The position numbers and the translations under genes were made by a program. From a virus: a DNA stretch of 64,000 nt. This document shows positions 41,535-50,730 of the stretch, piece after piece. The DNA is taken from IMG/VR virus record IMGVR_UViG_3300035687_000002, positions 1 to 64,000 of that record. One strand, given 5' to 3'. The first letter of the stretch is position 1, and each line of letters opens with the position of its first letter. The notes beneath the pieces were generated by a model. It had not been told where the DNA came from and did no database searches. It saw only the letters and a program-made list of their open reading frames with translations.

Positions 41535-42007
41535 GGGTCACACCTGAGGATATCGGAGAGTTGGAGAAGAATCAGGTTTTTGTTTTTGGAGCTAATGAAG
41601 CAGGTATTCACGGAGCTGGAGCAGCTCTATATGCCTCTAAACGATTTGGAGCTCATTTAGGGCTTGGATTTGGATTTGCAGGAACATCATTTGCCATTCC
41701 TACCAAAGATTGGGAAGTAATTCCTTTACCTCTAAAGGTAATCGAATTTTATGTAAAGCGTTTTATTACCTTTACAAATGGTCATTACCACAAGAAATGG
41801 AATTTTATGGTAACAAAGGTAGGTTGTGGGTTGGCTGGTTTCACTCCAGAGCAAATAGCTCCAATGTTCAAAGACTGTAGAAACCAAAAGAATATCTGGC
41901 TTCCTCAGGATTTTCATGATGTTCTGGACGGAACTTATGTAGCTCCAAAGGTTACCTTTACTCCAGTAATAATTGACCATTCAAAAGATACAAAAATCAC
42001 ACTTTAA
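41495..42007 (+). CDS. Macro-domain-like phage protein (A1S_2505 type)
   Basis: 170 aa. VFVFGANEAGIHGAGAALYASKRFGA resembles a macro-domain ADP-ribose loop (shown in part: GANEAGIHGAGAA), followed by SFAIPTKDW and VTKVGCGLAGF. I recall this as a phage family with a macro-like fold. If so it could bind or remove ADP-ribose, fitting the NADAR/PARP set. ADP-ribose binding is inference. Confidence 0.65.
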   Translation: MEQTEIKGPKNNLRVTPEDIGELEKNQVFVFGANEAGIHGAGAALYASKRFGAHLGLGFGFAGTSFAIPTKDWEVIPLPLKVIEFYVKRFITFTNGHYHKKWNFMVTKVGCGLAGFTPEQIAPMFKDCRNQKNIWLPQDFHDVLDGTYVAPKVTFTPVIIDHSKDTKITL

Positions 42008-42017
42008 ATTTAATTAT

Positions 42018-42410
42018 ATGTGTTTAACATTAGCAACAAGTTTTAAAACTAAGAAGGAAGCCTTGGCTGCAGCAATACCACTCATAGCAGAGAGAAGGAT
42101 GAAGGTTTATAAATCATTAAAAACAGATGGAACTCAATTTTATGCTCCATATCAAGGTATGGAATATAAAGAAGGTGAGCATTACTATCAAGAAGACCCT
42201 AAAAAGTTTGATGTAAGGGTATCAAAAACTGGAAGTAAGTGGTATATACGTATTCTTGCAGGACTTCACTGTTGTGAAACACTAGAAAAAGCACAACGTA
42301 AAATGGGCTCTGCTAAGATACAAATGATAATTCCTAAGGGAGCCGAATATTTCATTGATGGTAGTGGAAACATAGTAACAGATAATTTAATATGGCCATG
42401 GAAAGATTAG
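42018..42410 (+). CDS. MC-start small protein family, member 3 (130 aa)
   Basis: Begins MCLTLATSFKTKKEA. Shares VYKSLKTDG, APYQGMEYKEG, AGLHCCETLEKA and MIIPKGAEYFIDG with the gene at 37673. Ends in TAG 42408 and overlaps the first exon of the UDG gene by 19 bases in another frame, so this TAG is almost surely a real stop. Confidence 0.6.
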   Translation: MCLTLATSFKTKKEALAAAIPLIAERRMKVYKSLKTDGTQFYAPYQGMEYKEGEHYYQEDPKKFDVRVSKTGSKWYIRILAGLHCCETLEKAQRKMGSAKIQMIIPKGAEYFIDGSGNIVTDNLIWPWKD

Positions 42411-42613
42411 ACTACAACACATTTAAAGACAAAATGGGGGCTTGGGCACCAAAGTTCAAGCCCTTCATCGAAGGTAAGGAAATGTGGGAAATCTATCAGA
42501 AGATAAAAGCAGATTCAGCTAAAGAGACAATTGTTCCTAAGAGCACGGACACTTTCCGTGCTTTTAAGACAGTTGACCCTAAGAATCTGAAGGTTGTCTT
42601 CTATTTGATGGAT
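42392..42613 (+). CDS. Uracil-DNA glycosylase, exon 1
   Basis: First 74 residues, ending FKTVDPKNLKVVFYLMD. The following in-frame TAA lies in a group I intron. The exon ends ...GAT, with the final T expected before a group I 5' splice site. Joining to exon 2 restores VVFYLMDPYPRK, the UDG catalytic loop (GQDPYH in E. coli), keeping D and Y. An 8-bp hairpin with a T tail (42542-42565) lies inside this exon. Confidence 0.85.
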
Positions 42614-43588
42614 TAAATAACAATTGCTTAACATTTTGGATAGTCTACTATCAGATAATTTCAGTATATTTATTGTATGAAATACATACAAATTACTGAG
42701 AAAGAACAACTTGAACAATTTATAAGAGGTTCACTTTTAGGAGATGGATGGCTATCCCCACAAAAAACATCAAAGACCATGAGTTATATGGCTTTTACAC
42801 ACTCTACAAAACAACTAGATTACTTAAAGTGGAAGAGGAATTTCCTTGAAAGCTTTGGTATTTTGTGTAAAATGAGAACATATACACATAAATCTCCACG
42901 TTACAAAAGTGGAGAATGTATATCTCATAGCTTCACATCTAGGTCACACCCTTTGTTTTCTGAATATCGTCAAAAGTACTACGGAGAAAATGGCAAGGGA
43001 GTTAATAGAGAAGATGTTGAAAAGCTAGATGATTTTGGTTTAGCTATTTGGTATATGGATGATGGGAATATATGGAACAGGAAGAATAGGTCTTCTTGTA
43101 TAACCATTAATACTCAGTCTTTTACCAAGGAAGATATCCTATTTCTTATTGATTTACTCAAAAGAAAGTGGGAGATTATATCTACCTATAATAAAAGTGA
43201 TAATACAATAAGAGTGTCCTCTAAAAGTTGTGAAAAATTAATCGAAATAGTACGACCTTACATACTAGAATGTTTTAAGTATAAGATGGTCCATCTAAAA
43301 TTGGGTGAATTGCTGGAACCTCTGGAAGCAGACAATCAGCAGCCGACCTAGAGCTTAATAACTCTAGTGGGTTCAACGACTAGATATTGAAACTAAGAAA
43401 TGATGTATAGTAGTTATTGACAGGCTATACACTAGTTAATTGCTCAGAGGACAATAACATCTTAGAATATAATATATCCACGAGCTCCCAACACTTGTAG
43501 TGAAACAAGTGATGATATAGTCTGAGCTACACAAATAACAAAAGAAAGTGTAGAAGTTGGTATAAAGAGACCAACGATAACAATACTG
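42614..43588 (+). mobile_element. Group I intron in the UDG gene, 975 nt
   Basis: The 5' splice site follows T 42613; the intron ends with G 43588, as required. The 3' part has group I core elements: AATCAGCAGCCGACC (P4-P6 region, near 43333), TTCAACGACTAGATATTGAA (P7 5' strand, near 43372) and GATGATATAGTCTGAGC (P7 3' strand, near 43512). A LAGLIDADG gene occupies the 5' part and runs into the core. Splicing restores an intact 248-residue UDG. Confidence 0.85.
42677..43351 (+). CDS. LAGLIDADG homing endonuclease in group I intron
   Basis: 224 aa. LIDADG-type helices FIRGSLLGDGWL near the start and LAIWYMDDGNIW near residue 120, with the typical CITINTQSFTKEDI and KYKMVHLKL between and after. 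It should cut the uninterrupted UDG gene and spread the intron. The 3' end runs into intron core sequence and ends in TAG. Confidence 0.9.
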   Translation: MKYIQITEKEQLEQFIRGSLLGDGWLSPQKTSKTMSYMAFTHSTKQLDYLKWKRNFLESFGILCKMRTYTHKSPRYKSGECISHSFTSRSHPLFSEYRQKYYGENGKGVNREDVEKLDDFGLAIWYMDDGNIWNRKNRSSCITINTQSFTKEDILFLIDLLKRKWEIISTYNKSDNTIRVSSKSCEKLIEIVRPYILECFKYKMVHLKLGELLEPLEADNQQPT

Positions 43589-44113
43589 CCTTACCCACGT
43601 AAGTACTCGAATGGTGCCTTTCAAGCATCCGGCATCGCAATGGACTGTTCTAATAGTCCAGATGGCAAATTACAGCCATCCTTAGTTAACTGGTATGATG
43701 CCATAACCAAAGAGATGGGCTACAGGGTCAAATACGACAAATCCTTGGACTATCTCCATGAACAAGGGGTAATGCTCCTAAACACAGATTTAACCTGCAA
43801 ATTGGGTAAAACAGCTTCTCATAGCAAATTATGGGAACCTTTCCAGAAATATCTCCTCGAAGAAGTTCTTAGAAGTGAAACACATATAGTTTATGTGTTA
43901 TGTGGACAGGCTTCATTAGCTATGGAGAAATATATTAATCCTTTTTGTAAGATTATCAAGTTGAGTCATCCGGCAGCTGCATCTCACACTCATACAGATT
44001 GGGACTCCAAAGGAGTTTTTGAGGAAATTAACAAGATTATCTGGTCTGCTAACCGTTTTCATATCTACTGGGATAAAGATAAATGGGAAGAGAGCCAAGT
44101 ATTACCCTTTTAA
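43589..44113 (+). CDS. Uracil-DNA glycosylase, exon 2
   Basis: 174 residues starting PYPRKYSNGAFQASGIAMDC, followed by GVMLLNTDLTCKLGKTASH (LLLNTxLTV block), VLCGQASLAM and KLSHPAAASHT with the catalytic histidine loop (HPSPLS in E. coli). Joined with exon 1 it makes a standard-length family 1-like UDG, acting in base excision of uracil in phage or host DNA. Confidence 0.87.
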   Translation, partial: PYPRKYSNGAFQASGIAMDCSNSPDGKLQPSLVNWYDAITKEMGYRVKYDKSLDYLHEQGVMLLNTDLTCKLGKTASHSKLWEPFQKYLLEEVLRSETHIVYVLCGQASLAMEKYINPFCKIIKLSHPAAASHTHTDWDSKGVFEEINKIIWSANRFHIYWDKDKWEESQVLPF

Positions 44114-44123
44114 ATCATAAATT

Positions 44124-44297
44124 ATGCCTAACACGGAAACATGTGGGACTTGCAAGGGAAAAGGAACTATAGAAGCTCTTGTAAGTATGCACGACGATAA
44201 AAAAGAAACAGTCAAGTGTCCAGAATGTCATGGAAAGGGAGTTATTCACTGGATGACAGATGAAGAAGAACGAGATTATTGGGCAGATTATTGGTAA
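44124..44297 (+). CDS. DnaJ-type zinc finger protein, 57 aa
   Basis: ATG 44124 to TAA 44295. Two CxxCxGxG motifs, CGTCKGKG and CPECHGKG, form one DnaJ-like zinc site. A minimal zinc protein, perhaps a chaperone-type or RNA-binding accessory factor. Family certain, role unknown. Confidence 0.75.
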   Translation: MPNTETCGTCKGKGTIEALVSMHDDKKETVKCPECHGKGVIHWMTDEEERDYWADYW

Positions 44298-44314
44298 ACC
44301 TTTAAAATATTAGT

Positions 44315-44536
44315 ATGAATACTAGGAAAATTGAAGCTACAATCCGTGATGCATATGAAAAAGACGGAGTAGCTGCAGCCTGTAATGAGGCTAACAAACA
44401 TGAAATATGCTCATATGAAGTATGTAACTTCTGTGACACCGAAGTACCAACTATCAAAGGTGACCACGTTTGCCTGATATGTGGAAGTCAAACAAGAAAT
44501 GAATTACAGGAAGAAATAGAAAAAGATAATATATGA
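44315..44536 (+). CDS. Zinc-ribbon protein, 73 aa
   Basis: CNFCDTEVP and CLICGSQT form a four-cysteine ribbon near the C terminus. The N terminus is helical. Overlaps the DUF932-like gene by four bases. Role unknown. Confidence 0.6.
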   Translation: MNTRKIEATIRDAYEKDGVAAACNEANKHEICSYEVCNFCDTEVPTIKGDHVCLICGSQTRNELQEEIEKDNI

Positions 44537-45360
44537 AAAATTGGGAATCAACCAAACAAAGACTACTTGATTGTCCATTGCCTCAGGCAACAGCGACATA
44601 TACAGTAATACCCCACAAAGTCTTCTTAGAAGAGATTACGGGAGAATTGAAGGATAAAGGATATACAATAGCTGATGAAAGGTATCTTTCACTGCATAAT
44701 TGTAATGTTCTTACCGGAATGTATAGAATTCAATCAGATATTGGAGGAGAATTATCTCCAGCTATATCATTCGTGAATTCTTACAACAAGACAAGAAAGG
44801 CAGAAATCAGAGCTACAGCAGTTGTTTTAGTCTGTAAGAATGGAATGATGGGGAATATTGCTAATGGTTATTATGCCAGAAAGCACTCTGGAGATGCTCT
44901 GACTGACTTTCGTGACCATATAAAAACGGTTATTGGAGGATTGCAGGAAGAGTTTGAAAGATTAGTAAAGAACAAGGAGGAAATGAAAGCTATAACTCTC
45001 AATCCACTCATAAGGTCCTCTTTAATAGGAGATATGATTGTGAATGAGGGACTATTGACACTTAGTCAATTAGCAATCCTGAAAAAAGAGATGAAGAAAT
45101 CCATCTATTTCTCAGGAGATAGCCTTTGGGACTTCTATAACAATTGTACAGAAGCTTTTAAGGAAAATCATCCGGCAATATTTGATAAACAACATGTTAA
45201 ATTTCACACATATATCTGTGACAAATTCAAACTATCAGGCAGTAGAGGATTATATCCTTGTTTACCTGAGTTTGACCTCGGAAGACAGATATATCTGAAT
45301 TTGGATGTTATTCCTCAGGCAGATTTTGATGAAATTGAACCAGAAATAAACCTTGAGTAA
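44533..45360 (+). CDS. DUF932-like phage/plasmid protein, 275 aa
   Basis: ISFVNSYNKTRKAEIRATAVVLVCKNGMM (core shown by FVNSYNKT and VLVCKNGM) matches the DUF932 pattern of a strand, S-Y-D/N-K, and C-NGM. A C-terminal helical part follows. Family function unknown. Confidence 0.7.
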   Translation: MKNWESTKQRLLDCPLPQATATYTVIPHKVFLEEITGELKDKGYTIADERYLSLHNCNVLTGMYRIQSDIGGELSPAISFVNSYNKTRKAEIRATAVVLVCKNGMMGNIANGYYARKHSGDALTDFRDHIKTVIGGLQEEFERLVKNKEEMKAITLNPLIRSSLIGDMIVNEGLLTLSQLAILKKEMKKSIYFSGDSLWDFYNNCTEAFKENHPAIFDKQHVKFHTYICDKFKLSGSRGLYPCLPEFDLGRQIYLNLDVIPQADFDEIEPEINLE

Positions 45361-45515
45361 TGACAGCAATATTAGAATTACAACACAATGGAACCAATTG
45401 GGTGTTAAATGTTACACCAGAAGATGGAGAAGGCTTGGAAATAGTTGAGATAGCTATAACTGACGCTGAAAAAGAAGCACTTGAATTACAAGGCTGTGAA
45501 ATTTACGAACCTTAA
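45360..45515 (+). CDS. Small acidic protein, 51 aa
   Basis: ATG 45360 shares its A with the upstream TAA. LELQHNGTNWVLNVTPEDGEG then a short helix. Not recognised. Confidence 0.5.
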   Translation: MTAILELQHNGTNWVLNVTPEDGEGLEIVEIAITDAEKEALELQGCEIYEP

Positions 45516-45524
45516 ATTATTAAT

Positions 45525-46112
45525 ATGGATTATTTTAGTGCAGACTGGCATCTTGACCATGCCAATATCATCAAATATGATGGAAGACCTTTTAAAACGG
45601 TTGAACAAATGAATGAAACAATTATTCATAATGTTTGTTCAACCCTTAAAAAGGGAGATAATCTCTATTTTTTAGGAGATTTTGCTTTGACCAGAGGTTC
45701 TAATACTATGGAAGGTCACATGAAAGCAATCTCTTACACAGGAGCAAACTTGTTCTTTATAAAGGGAAATCATGATAAAGATGATACCATTAAATTATAC
45801 AAGAAATACGGTATTTATCTTGGTGAGCAGAAGAAAGTAAGAATTCCAGATAAAGACAAATCTAATGGATATCAGGAAATAGTGTTAAATCACTACAGAA
45901 TGGATGTTTGGGATAAGTCTCATCACGGAGTTTGGCATCTTCATGGACACTCACATCATTCATTACCTGAACGACCTACAGCAAGATGTATGGACGTCGG
46001 TATTAATGGAAGTTGGTATGATTATAATGTGCTGAGCTACAATCAAGTAGAGAAGCATATGTTAACAAAGAACTGGCAACCTATTGACCACCACGGAAAA
46101 TCAGACAGATGA
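45525..46112 (+). CDS. Calcineurin-like metallophosphoesterase
   Basis: 195 aa with the full set of metal motifs: SADWHLDH, LGDFAL, FIKGNHD, VLNHYR and HLHGHSHHS. Similar phage enzymes cleave phosphodiesters in nucleic acids or nucleotides. Substrate unknown. Confidence 0.88.
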   Translation: MDYFSADWHLDHANIIKYDGRPFKTVEQMNETIIHNVCSTLKKGDNLYFLGDFALTRGSNTMEGHMKAISYTGANLFFIKGNHDKDDTIKLYKKYGIYLGEQKKVRIPDKDKSNGYQEIVLNHYRMDVWDKSHHGVWHLHGHSHHSLPERPTARCMDVGINGSWYDYNVLSYNQVEKHMLTKNWQPIDHHGKSDR

Positions 46113-46315
46113 GTCCACAGGAACAAAGATTAAGAAATAAACTTGCTTTGTGGGACACTCCCGGCTTCAGTCAATTCGTAGAAGATTTGGCTGAGGCTAT
46201 TGGTCCTCTCACAGATGTCAGAAGACAAGTAGAAGTACAAAAGAAATTGTACAAATCAAAATTACAAGAATTGCAACCAATATCTAAATTCAAACAATCA
46301 AAATTAGAACTATGA
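46109..46315 (+). CDS. Hypothetical protein, 68 aa
   Basis: Helical and basic (EQRLRNKLALWDTPGF, RRQVEVQKKLYKSKL). Overlaps both neighbours by four bases. Not recognised. Confidence 0.55.
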   Translation: MSPQEQRLRNKLALWDTPGFSQFVEDLAEAIGPLTDVRRQVEVQKKLYKSKLQELQPISKFKQSKLEL

Positions 46316-46539
46316 TAGAAAATGTTAAATATAGCAGAGTAGTTGATGCTAAAGCAATGAGTAAAGCTCCCAAACAAGCTGGCTTAAGTATAAATAATGA
46401 TGAGGACTGGAGAACAAAAGACGTAGTAACCCTAAATTCCATTAATTCAAAGGATGGAATGATAACAAGTCATTTACGCTTACAAATACCCAAGGAGGAT
46501 TTACAATCAGTCATTAACGCATTAAATAAATTCTTATGA
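46312..46539 (+). CDS. Hypothetical protein, 75 aa
   Basis: Small protein with a strand-rich middle (VVTLNSINSKDGMITSHLRL) and a C-terminal helix, overlapping the rIIA-like gene by four bases. Not recognised. Confidence 0.55.
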   Translation: MIENVKYSRVVDAKAMSKAPKQAGLSINNDEDWRTKDVVTLNSINSKDGMITSHLRLQIPKEDLQSVINALNKFL

Positions 46540-48848
46540 TTATAGCAGAAAGAGTAAAAGATTTAGAGATAGTTGGAGAACATGATAGTAAGAAGGCTAA
46601 GATAAGTGTGGATAAAATGAAGAAGCTCCAATATCTTCTTACGAAGGGACTTTATAAGGACCCAATCACAGCTGTAATAGCTGAGTGGACAAACAATGGA
46701 GTTGATGGTGTCGTTCAGGCAGGTAAGAATTCTATTGAGAATCCTGTAATGGTTAATATAACTAAGAATGACAGAGGAGCTATAAGCTTATCTGTAGAAG
46801 ATAAGGGTTGTGGATTAGATGACAGGGATTTTGAAGATATTTGCATGAATTACTTAGAATCTACTAAAGAGAATGATAATGATACTATTGGACACTTTGG
46901 TATCGGAATGAAGTCATTTCTATCTCTCGAGAGGTCAGCTACCTTTACTTGTCGTAAAGGAGGGATTGAAAGGAAATATCTCGTTTATGAAGGTGATGAG
47001 TTCGTAAACTTTGACCTTATTCATCAAAAAGATACTAAAGAAGAAAATGGAGTACTTGCAGAGCTTGTTATTAAAGACTGGGGAGAGAGAGAGTTATTTG
47101 TTAAGAAAGCTAAGTCTAAGTTAGCATATTATGATACTGCAGTTCTTGTAATTGATGGTGTTATAGTTAAAAATGATATTCATAGACACCCATTATTTCA
47201 ATATTCATCACTCAATAGTAACTCTCAGATTCATATTGCTCTTAAAGATGTGTATTATACCATTGATTATGAAGCACTTGGGATACAACCAATCAACTTA
47301 CCTATTGCAATAAGGTTAGGTTTAGGTGATGGTTTAACACCAACTCCTTCCAGAGAATCATATATTACAAATGACAAGGTTAGAACGCTACTATTAGAAA
47401 AGATTAAAGGAGTAGCTGACTGGTTCGTGAAGAAATACAATGAAAAAGTCACAGAATTTCCCACTTTTATGGAAGCTTATCCATATATAGGAAAAAGTGA
47501 TTATGTAGTTCCTCTTGAAGACAGAGATTTTACAATTAATCCTCTACTGAAATACGCTAGTTTTAGACAGCTTGAGATACAGATTAAAGGTGTTACTAAA
47601 AGGACTGGTGATTGGTACAAAAGCAAGAAGAAACATTTAGTTCAGGAATATAGTCCTTGTGTACATATTCTTCCTAATGGTAAACGAATTACAAAGTCAC
47701 ATAAAATCAACAAGGATAATTTAATCTTTGACCTTAAAAAGGATGTTATTGTAGTTGGTGATGATTATAAAGGTAATGTTAGGGAGTACCTTTCGAGGAA
47801 ATATGGTGCTGACAAACTATACGTTCGTAAGAACTCATTTACAAGAAGCTTGGGAGGAAAAGTTGAGAATAAACGATATGCTGATGATGGAGAAATTGCC
47901 CCAGATAGTTACTATAATATAGTAGAATTATCCAGATTTCCTAAGCAAACATGGAGAGATTACATTAAAGAATGGCAGTTGGTAGTTTCAACTACAGTTA
48001 GTACCTTTAAGGATGAGACAAATGTTGCAACTACAAAGGATTATCTGGATTGGCTTGAAAAAAAGAGAGAATCTCAGAAAATGTCCAGAGCTTCTGGATA
48101 TATAAGTGGTTCATATACAGGTCTTAACAAGCAAGCTGGAGATGTTACTATTGCTTATGCATACGAAAGATATGGAAAAATCCACTTTAAAAAGGATGTT
48201 TATCCAATTTCTTCTCTAAAAAGTAACAAATACCTAACTATAATTGTCTCGGATGGAGATGTAGAGCTTGCAAAGAGTATTATGGAGAGAAGTAATAATC
48301 CAAACGTGAAATTTGCACGTATAGGAAAACTGGAGAGAAAAAGAATTCCAGAAAGTAACCAATTTATCACATTTAAACAGTATATAAGTATGGATAGTAA
48401 ACCATTCATGAGATTAGCTTCTTCTATTCTATTCAACCGAACAGTTGGAGAGTTTGAAGACCTATCTAAACACAAAGGAGGAGTATTTGAACTATGCTTA
48501 AAATCCTTTGTAGATGATGTTAAGAAACTTGAAGATTTTGCAAATGAGAACTTTGTTGATTGTGGAGATGAACCCGTGGAAAGTATGATTCTTCAAGTTG
48601 CACAGGACAATAATCTATTCGATATGCAATTGTGGGATGTATACAAAAGAGTACAGAACAACATCAAAAAGTATGACTTTGTCAACCTTTTGGAACAACC
48701 AAAGCATACAGATACCGAAACTATGAACAGGTATAACGCTCTGATTAATCAAGTTTTACTGTTCAGAAAGAAAAAATATGATGACCTTGAAGGAGCAACA
48801 ATAATATTTAAAACTAAAACAGAAACAGATGAAATGGTTCAAGTTTAA
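46536..48848 (+). CDS. rIIA-like protein with GHKL/Hsp90-type ATPase
   Basis: 770 aa. GHKL motifs near the N terminus: N box IAEWTNNGVDG, G1 VEDKGCGLDD, G2 GHFGIGMKSFLSL. The size and gene order match T4 rIIA, whose product has an Hsp90-like ATPase. The partner rIIB-like gene overlaps its 3' end by 20 bases. In T4 these membrane-associated proteins control lysis timing and protect from RexAB. The name rests on motif and order. Confidence 0.7.
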   Translation: MIIAERVKDLEIVGEHDSKKAKISVDKMKKLQYLLTKGLYKDPITAVIAEWTNNGVDGVVQAGKNSIENPVMVNITKNDRGAISLSVEDKGCGLDDRDFEDICMNYLESTKENDNDTIGHFGIGMKSFLSLERSATFTCRKGGIERKYLVYEGDEFVNFDLIHQKDTKEENGVLAELVIKDWGERELFVKKAKSKLAYYDTAVLVIDGVIVKNDIHRHPLFQYSSLNSNSQIHIALKDVYYTIDYEALGIQPINLPIAIRLGLGDGLTPTPSRESYITNDKVRTLLLEKIKGVADWFVKKYNEKVTEFPTFMEAYPYIGKSDYVVPLEDRDFTINPLLKYASFRQLEIQIKGVTKRTGDWYKSKKKHLVQEYSPCVHILPNGKRITKSHKINKDNLIFDLKKDVIVVGDDYKGNVREYLSRKYGADKLYVRKNSFTRSLGGKVENKRYADDGEIAPDSYYNIVELSRFPKQTWRDYIKEWQLVVSTTVSTFKDETNVATTKDYLDWLEKKRESQKMSRASGYISGSYTGLNKQAGDVTIAYAYERYGKIHFKKDVYPISSLKSNKYLTIIVSDGDVELAKSIMERSNNPNVKFARIGKLERKRIPESNQFITFKQYISMDSKPFMRLASSILFNRTVGEFEDLSKHKGGVFELCLKSFVDDVKKLEDFANENFVDCGDEPVESMILQVAQDNNLFDMQLWDVYKRVQNNIKKYDFVNLLEQPKHTDTETMNRYNALINQVLLFRKKKYDDLEGATIIFKTKTETDEMVQV

Positions 48849-50214
48849 CTGGTTTACCTCTAAAGACAGGGAAAACCTAAAGAAAAACACGGAAACAGTT
48901 GAACGTGTAGAAAAAACTCTGCAAGATGTACTTGCTGTAGTGACAAAAGTTCCTGAGCCTCTATCTACTCCTTATAAAAATATTATCTTCTCTAATGGAA
49001 ACATTACAGTTGTCTTTCCGAATGGAAATACATTGGATAAAATGAGTGTAGATAGAGAATTCTTTGAGAAAATAAAGAATGCAAAGACTCAGACTGAGAT
49101 AGAAGATTTGATGATAGACAGAGTAATTCCAGTTCCTGTAGTTGTAAACGTAAGTGAAACACAACAGGAAAGACAGATTGTTACTGACAATCTTGGTGCT
49201 CTTAGAGGTCACAAAGACTTCATTATTAATGGAAATGATGTAAGTATGAAAGGAGTGAGTCTATTAATGCCAGCTCCAGTATTAGCATCATTTATTGAAA
49301 TCCTAGAAAAAGCAGATGCAATATCTGCACAAATCCAAAAAGGTGAAAACATTGACCACTTAGTTATTGATGAAGAAGAATTGTTCTGTCAGTATCAAGC
49401 TTTAAAAATGTTCTGGCTCAAACTAGCTCTTAATCCACTACCGAGAAGTAGAGAGGATTTACTAATATTCTGTAAGAAAAATGATGTACGTATTACCAAT
49501 AATGGTAATCTTATTCTTTACAGGAGAATTGTTAGTAAAACTGGAGCAGATATCAATTATATAAGATTCATCAGTCAAACCTATTACTCTTTAAAAAAGA
49601 AAGGTGAAGACACAAGAAGTTATGCAATTGGTAAAAATAAACAAGGTACATTCTACTTTGTAGATTTGAGGGAAGAAAACTATATAATCCCAGAATTGAT
49701 TGGTAATCTACAACAAATGTATATAGAATTACCAGACTATGAGAATAATAACTTCACTGCATCTCATGATAGAAGTATGAAAATCAAAGTTGGAGGAATA
49801 TATCGTATTCCAGAAGACAAGATTAACTTGGATAATAGCATTTGTGCTGCTGGTGGATTGCATGCAGCTGCTGTTGATTATAATTACTCAGGGTTTGGAG
49901 ATACTATGGTTGTTGTTCTTGTAAATCCTTCCAAAGCTATTACAGTCCCACTTGGAGAAACTGGAAAGCTTAGGACTACAGAAATGTTCATTGCTTGTAT
50001 TAACAGCCAGCCTCAAGGGAGTCATTTTGATGAATCTGCTTTATCAGCTTTTGATGAAGAGTATCATGATTTAACCTTAGAGGAACTGGAAAAAGCAGCT
50101 GAAGCTAATAGTTTTGAAGGTCTGAGTGTTCAAAGTAATAGTCCAGCAGTTAGTTTAGTTGATTTGAGGTCAATAACTGATATGCTAAAGACACGTATTA
50201 AATATATTGTTTAA
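48829..50214 (+). CDS. rIIB-like protein, 461 aa
   Basis: The C-terminal part has NGNLILYRRIVSK, CAAGGLHAAAVDYNYSGFG and DTMVVVLVNPSKAI, resembling the domain of T4 rIIB with a C-x-x-GLH-A motif. A central VRITNNGN region is followed by a long helical part. Directly coupled to the rIIA-like gene, which supports the assignment. Confidence 0.65.
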   Translation: MKWFKFNWFTSKDRENLKKNTETVERVEKTLQDVLAVVTKVPEPLSTPYKNIIFSNGNITVVFPNGNTLDKMSVDREFFEKIKNAKTQTEIEDLMIDRVIPVPVVVNVSETQQERQIVTDNLGALRGHKDFIINGNDVSMKGVSLLMPAPVLASFIEILEKADAISAQIQKGENIDHLVIDEEELFCQYQALKMFWLKLALNPLPRSREDLLIFCKKNDVRITNNGNLILYRRIVSKTGADINYIRFISQTYYSLKKKGEDTRSYAIGKNKQGTFYFVDLREENYIIPELIGNLQQMYIELPDYENNNFTASHDRSMKIKVGGIYRIPEDKINLDNSICAAGGLHAAAVDYNYSGFGDTMVVVLVNPSKAITVPLGETGKLRTTEMFIACINSQPQGSHFDESALSAFDEEYHDLTLEELEKAAEANSFEGLSVQSNSPAVSLVDLRSITDMLKTRIKYIV

Positions 50215-50243
50215 CTTAAACGCCCTTCGGGGCTCGAATTAAA

Positions 50244-50274
50244 TTTGGTAATTTGACCAAAATGTGTATCTTTA
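50244..50274 (+). promoter_or_regulatory. Promoter of EndoVII-type gene with 7-bp inverted repeat
   Basis: TTTG at 50244, 19-base spacer, TATCTTTA at 50267. TGTGTAT (50263-50269) / ATACACA (50283-50289) brackets the -7 box. A CCCTTCGGGG hairpin lies just upstream. Confidence 0.65.
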
Positions 50275-50292
50275 ATAAAAACATACACATAT

Positions 50293-50730
50293 ATGGAAGA
50301 TTTAAAAACATGTACAAAATGTGGTGTACCAAAACCACTTAGTGAATTTTATAAAGATAAGCAGAAGAAAGATGGCTTAAGACCTGACTGCAGAGTTTGT
50401 AACACAAAACAATGTGTCAAACGTGCTAAAATTAATAGAACTTCAAGGAATTGGAATAGTCTGAAACACAAAACAGGCATTTCAAAAAACACCTATCAGA
50501 TTCTACTTGATGAACAACAAGGTAAATGTGCTATTTGTGGGAAAACTATTGGAGAAAATGGAAGAAATTTATCCATAGACCATTGTCATAATAGCAAAAT
50601 TATCAGAGGTTTACTATGCACTAAATGCAATTTTGGAATAGGCTATTTTGATGATAGAAAGGACCTACTTACAAAAGCTATTCACTATTTAGATAACAAC
50701 CTTTCAACAAAAAATATAATACACAAATGA
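50293..50730 (+). CDS. Endonuclease VII-like HNH homing endonuclease
   Basis: 145 aa. CTKCGVPKPLSEFYKDK and CRVCNTKQC zinc pairs, then KTGISKNTYQILL, GKCAICGK, SIDHCHNSKIIRGLLC and IGYFDDRKDLL, as in phage EndoVII-type HNH genes. It overlaps the next gene by four bases. Confidence 0.9.
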   Translation: MEDLKTCTKCGVPKPLSEFYKDKQKKDGLRPDCRVCNTKQCVKRAKINRTSRNWNSLKHKTGISKNTYQILLDEQQGKCAICGKTIGENGRNLSIDHCHNSKIIRGLLCTKCNFGIGYFDDRKDLLTKAIHYLDNNLSTKNIIHK

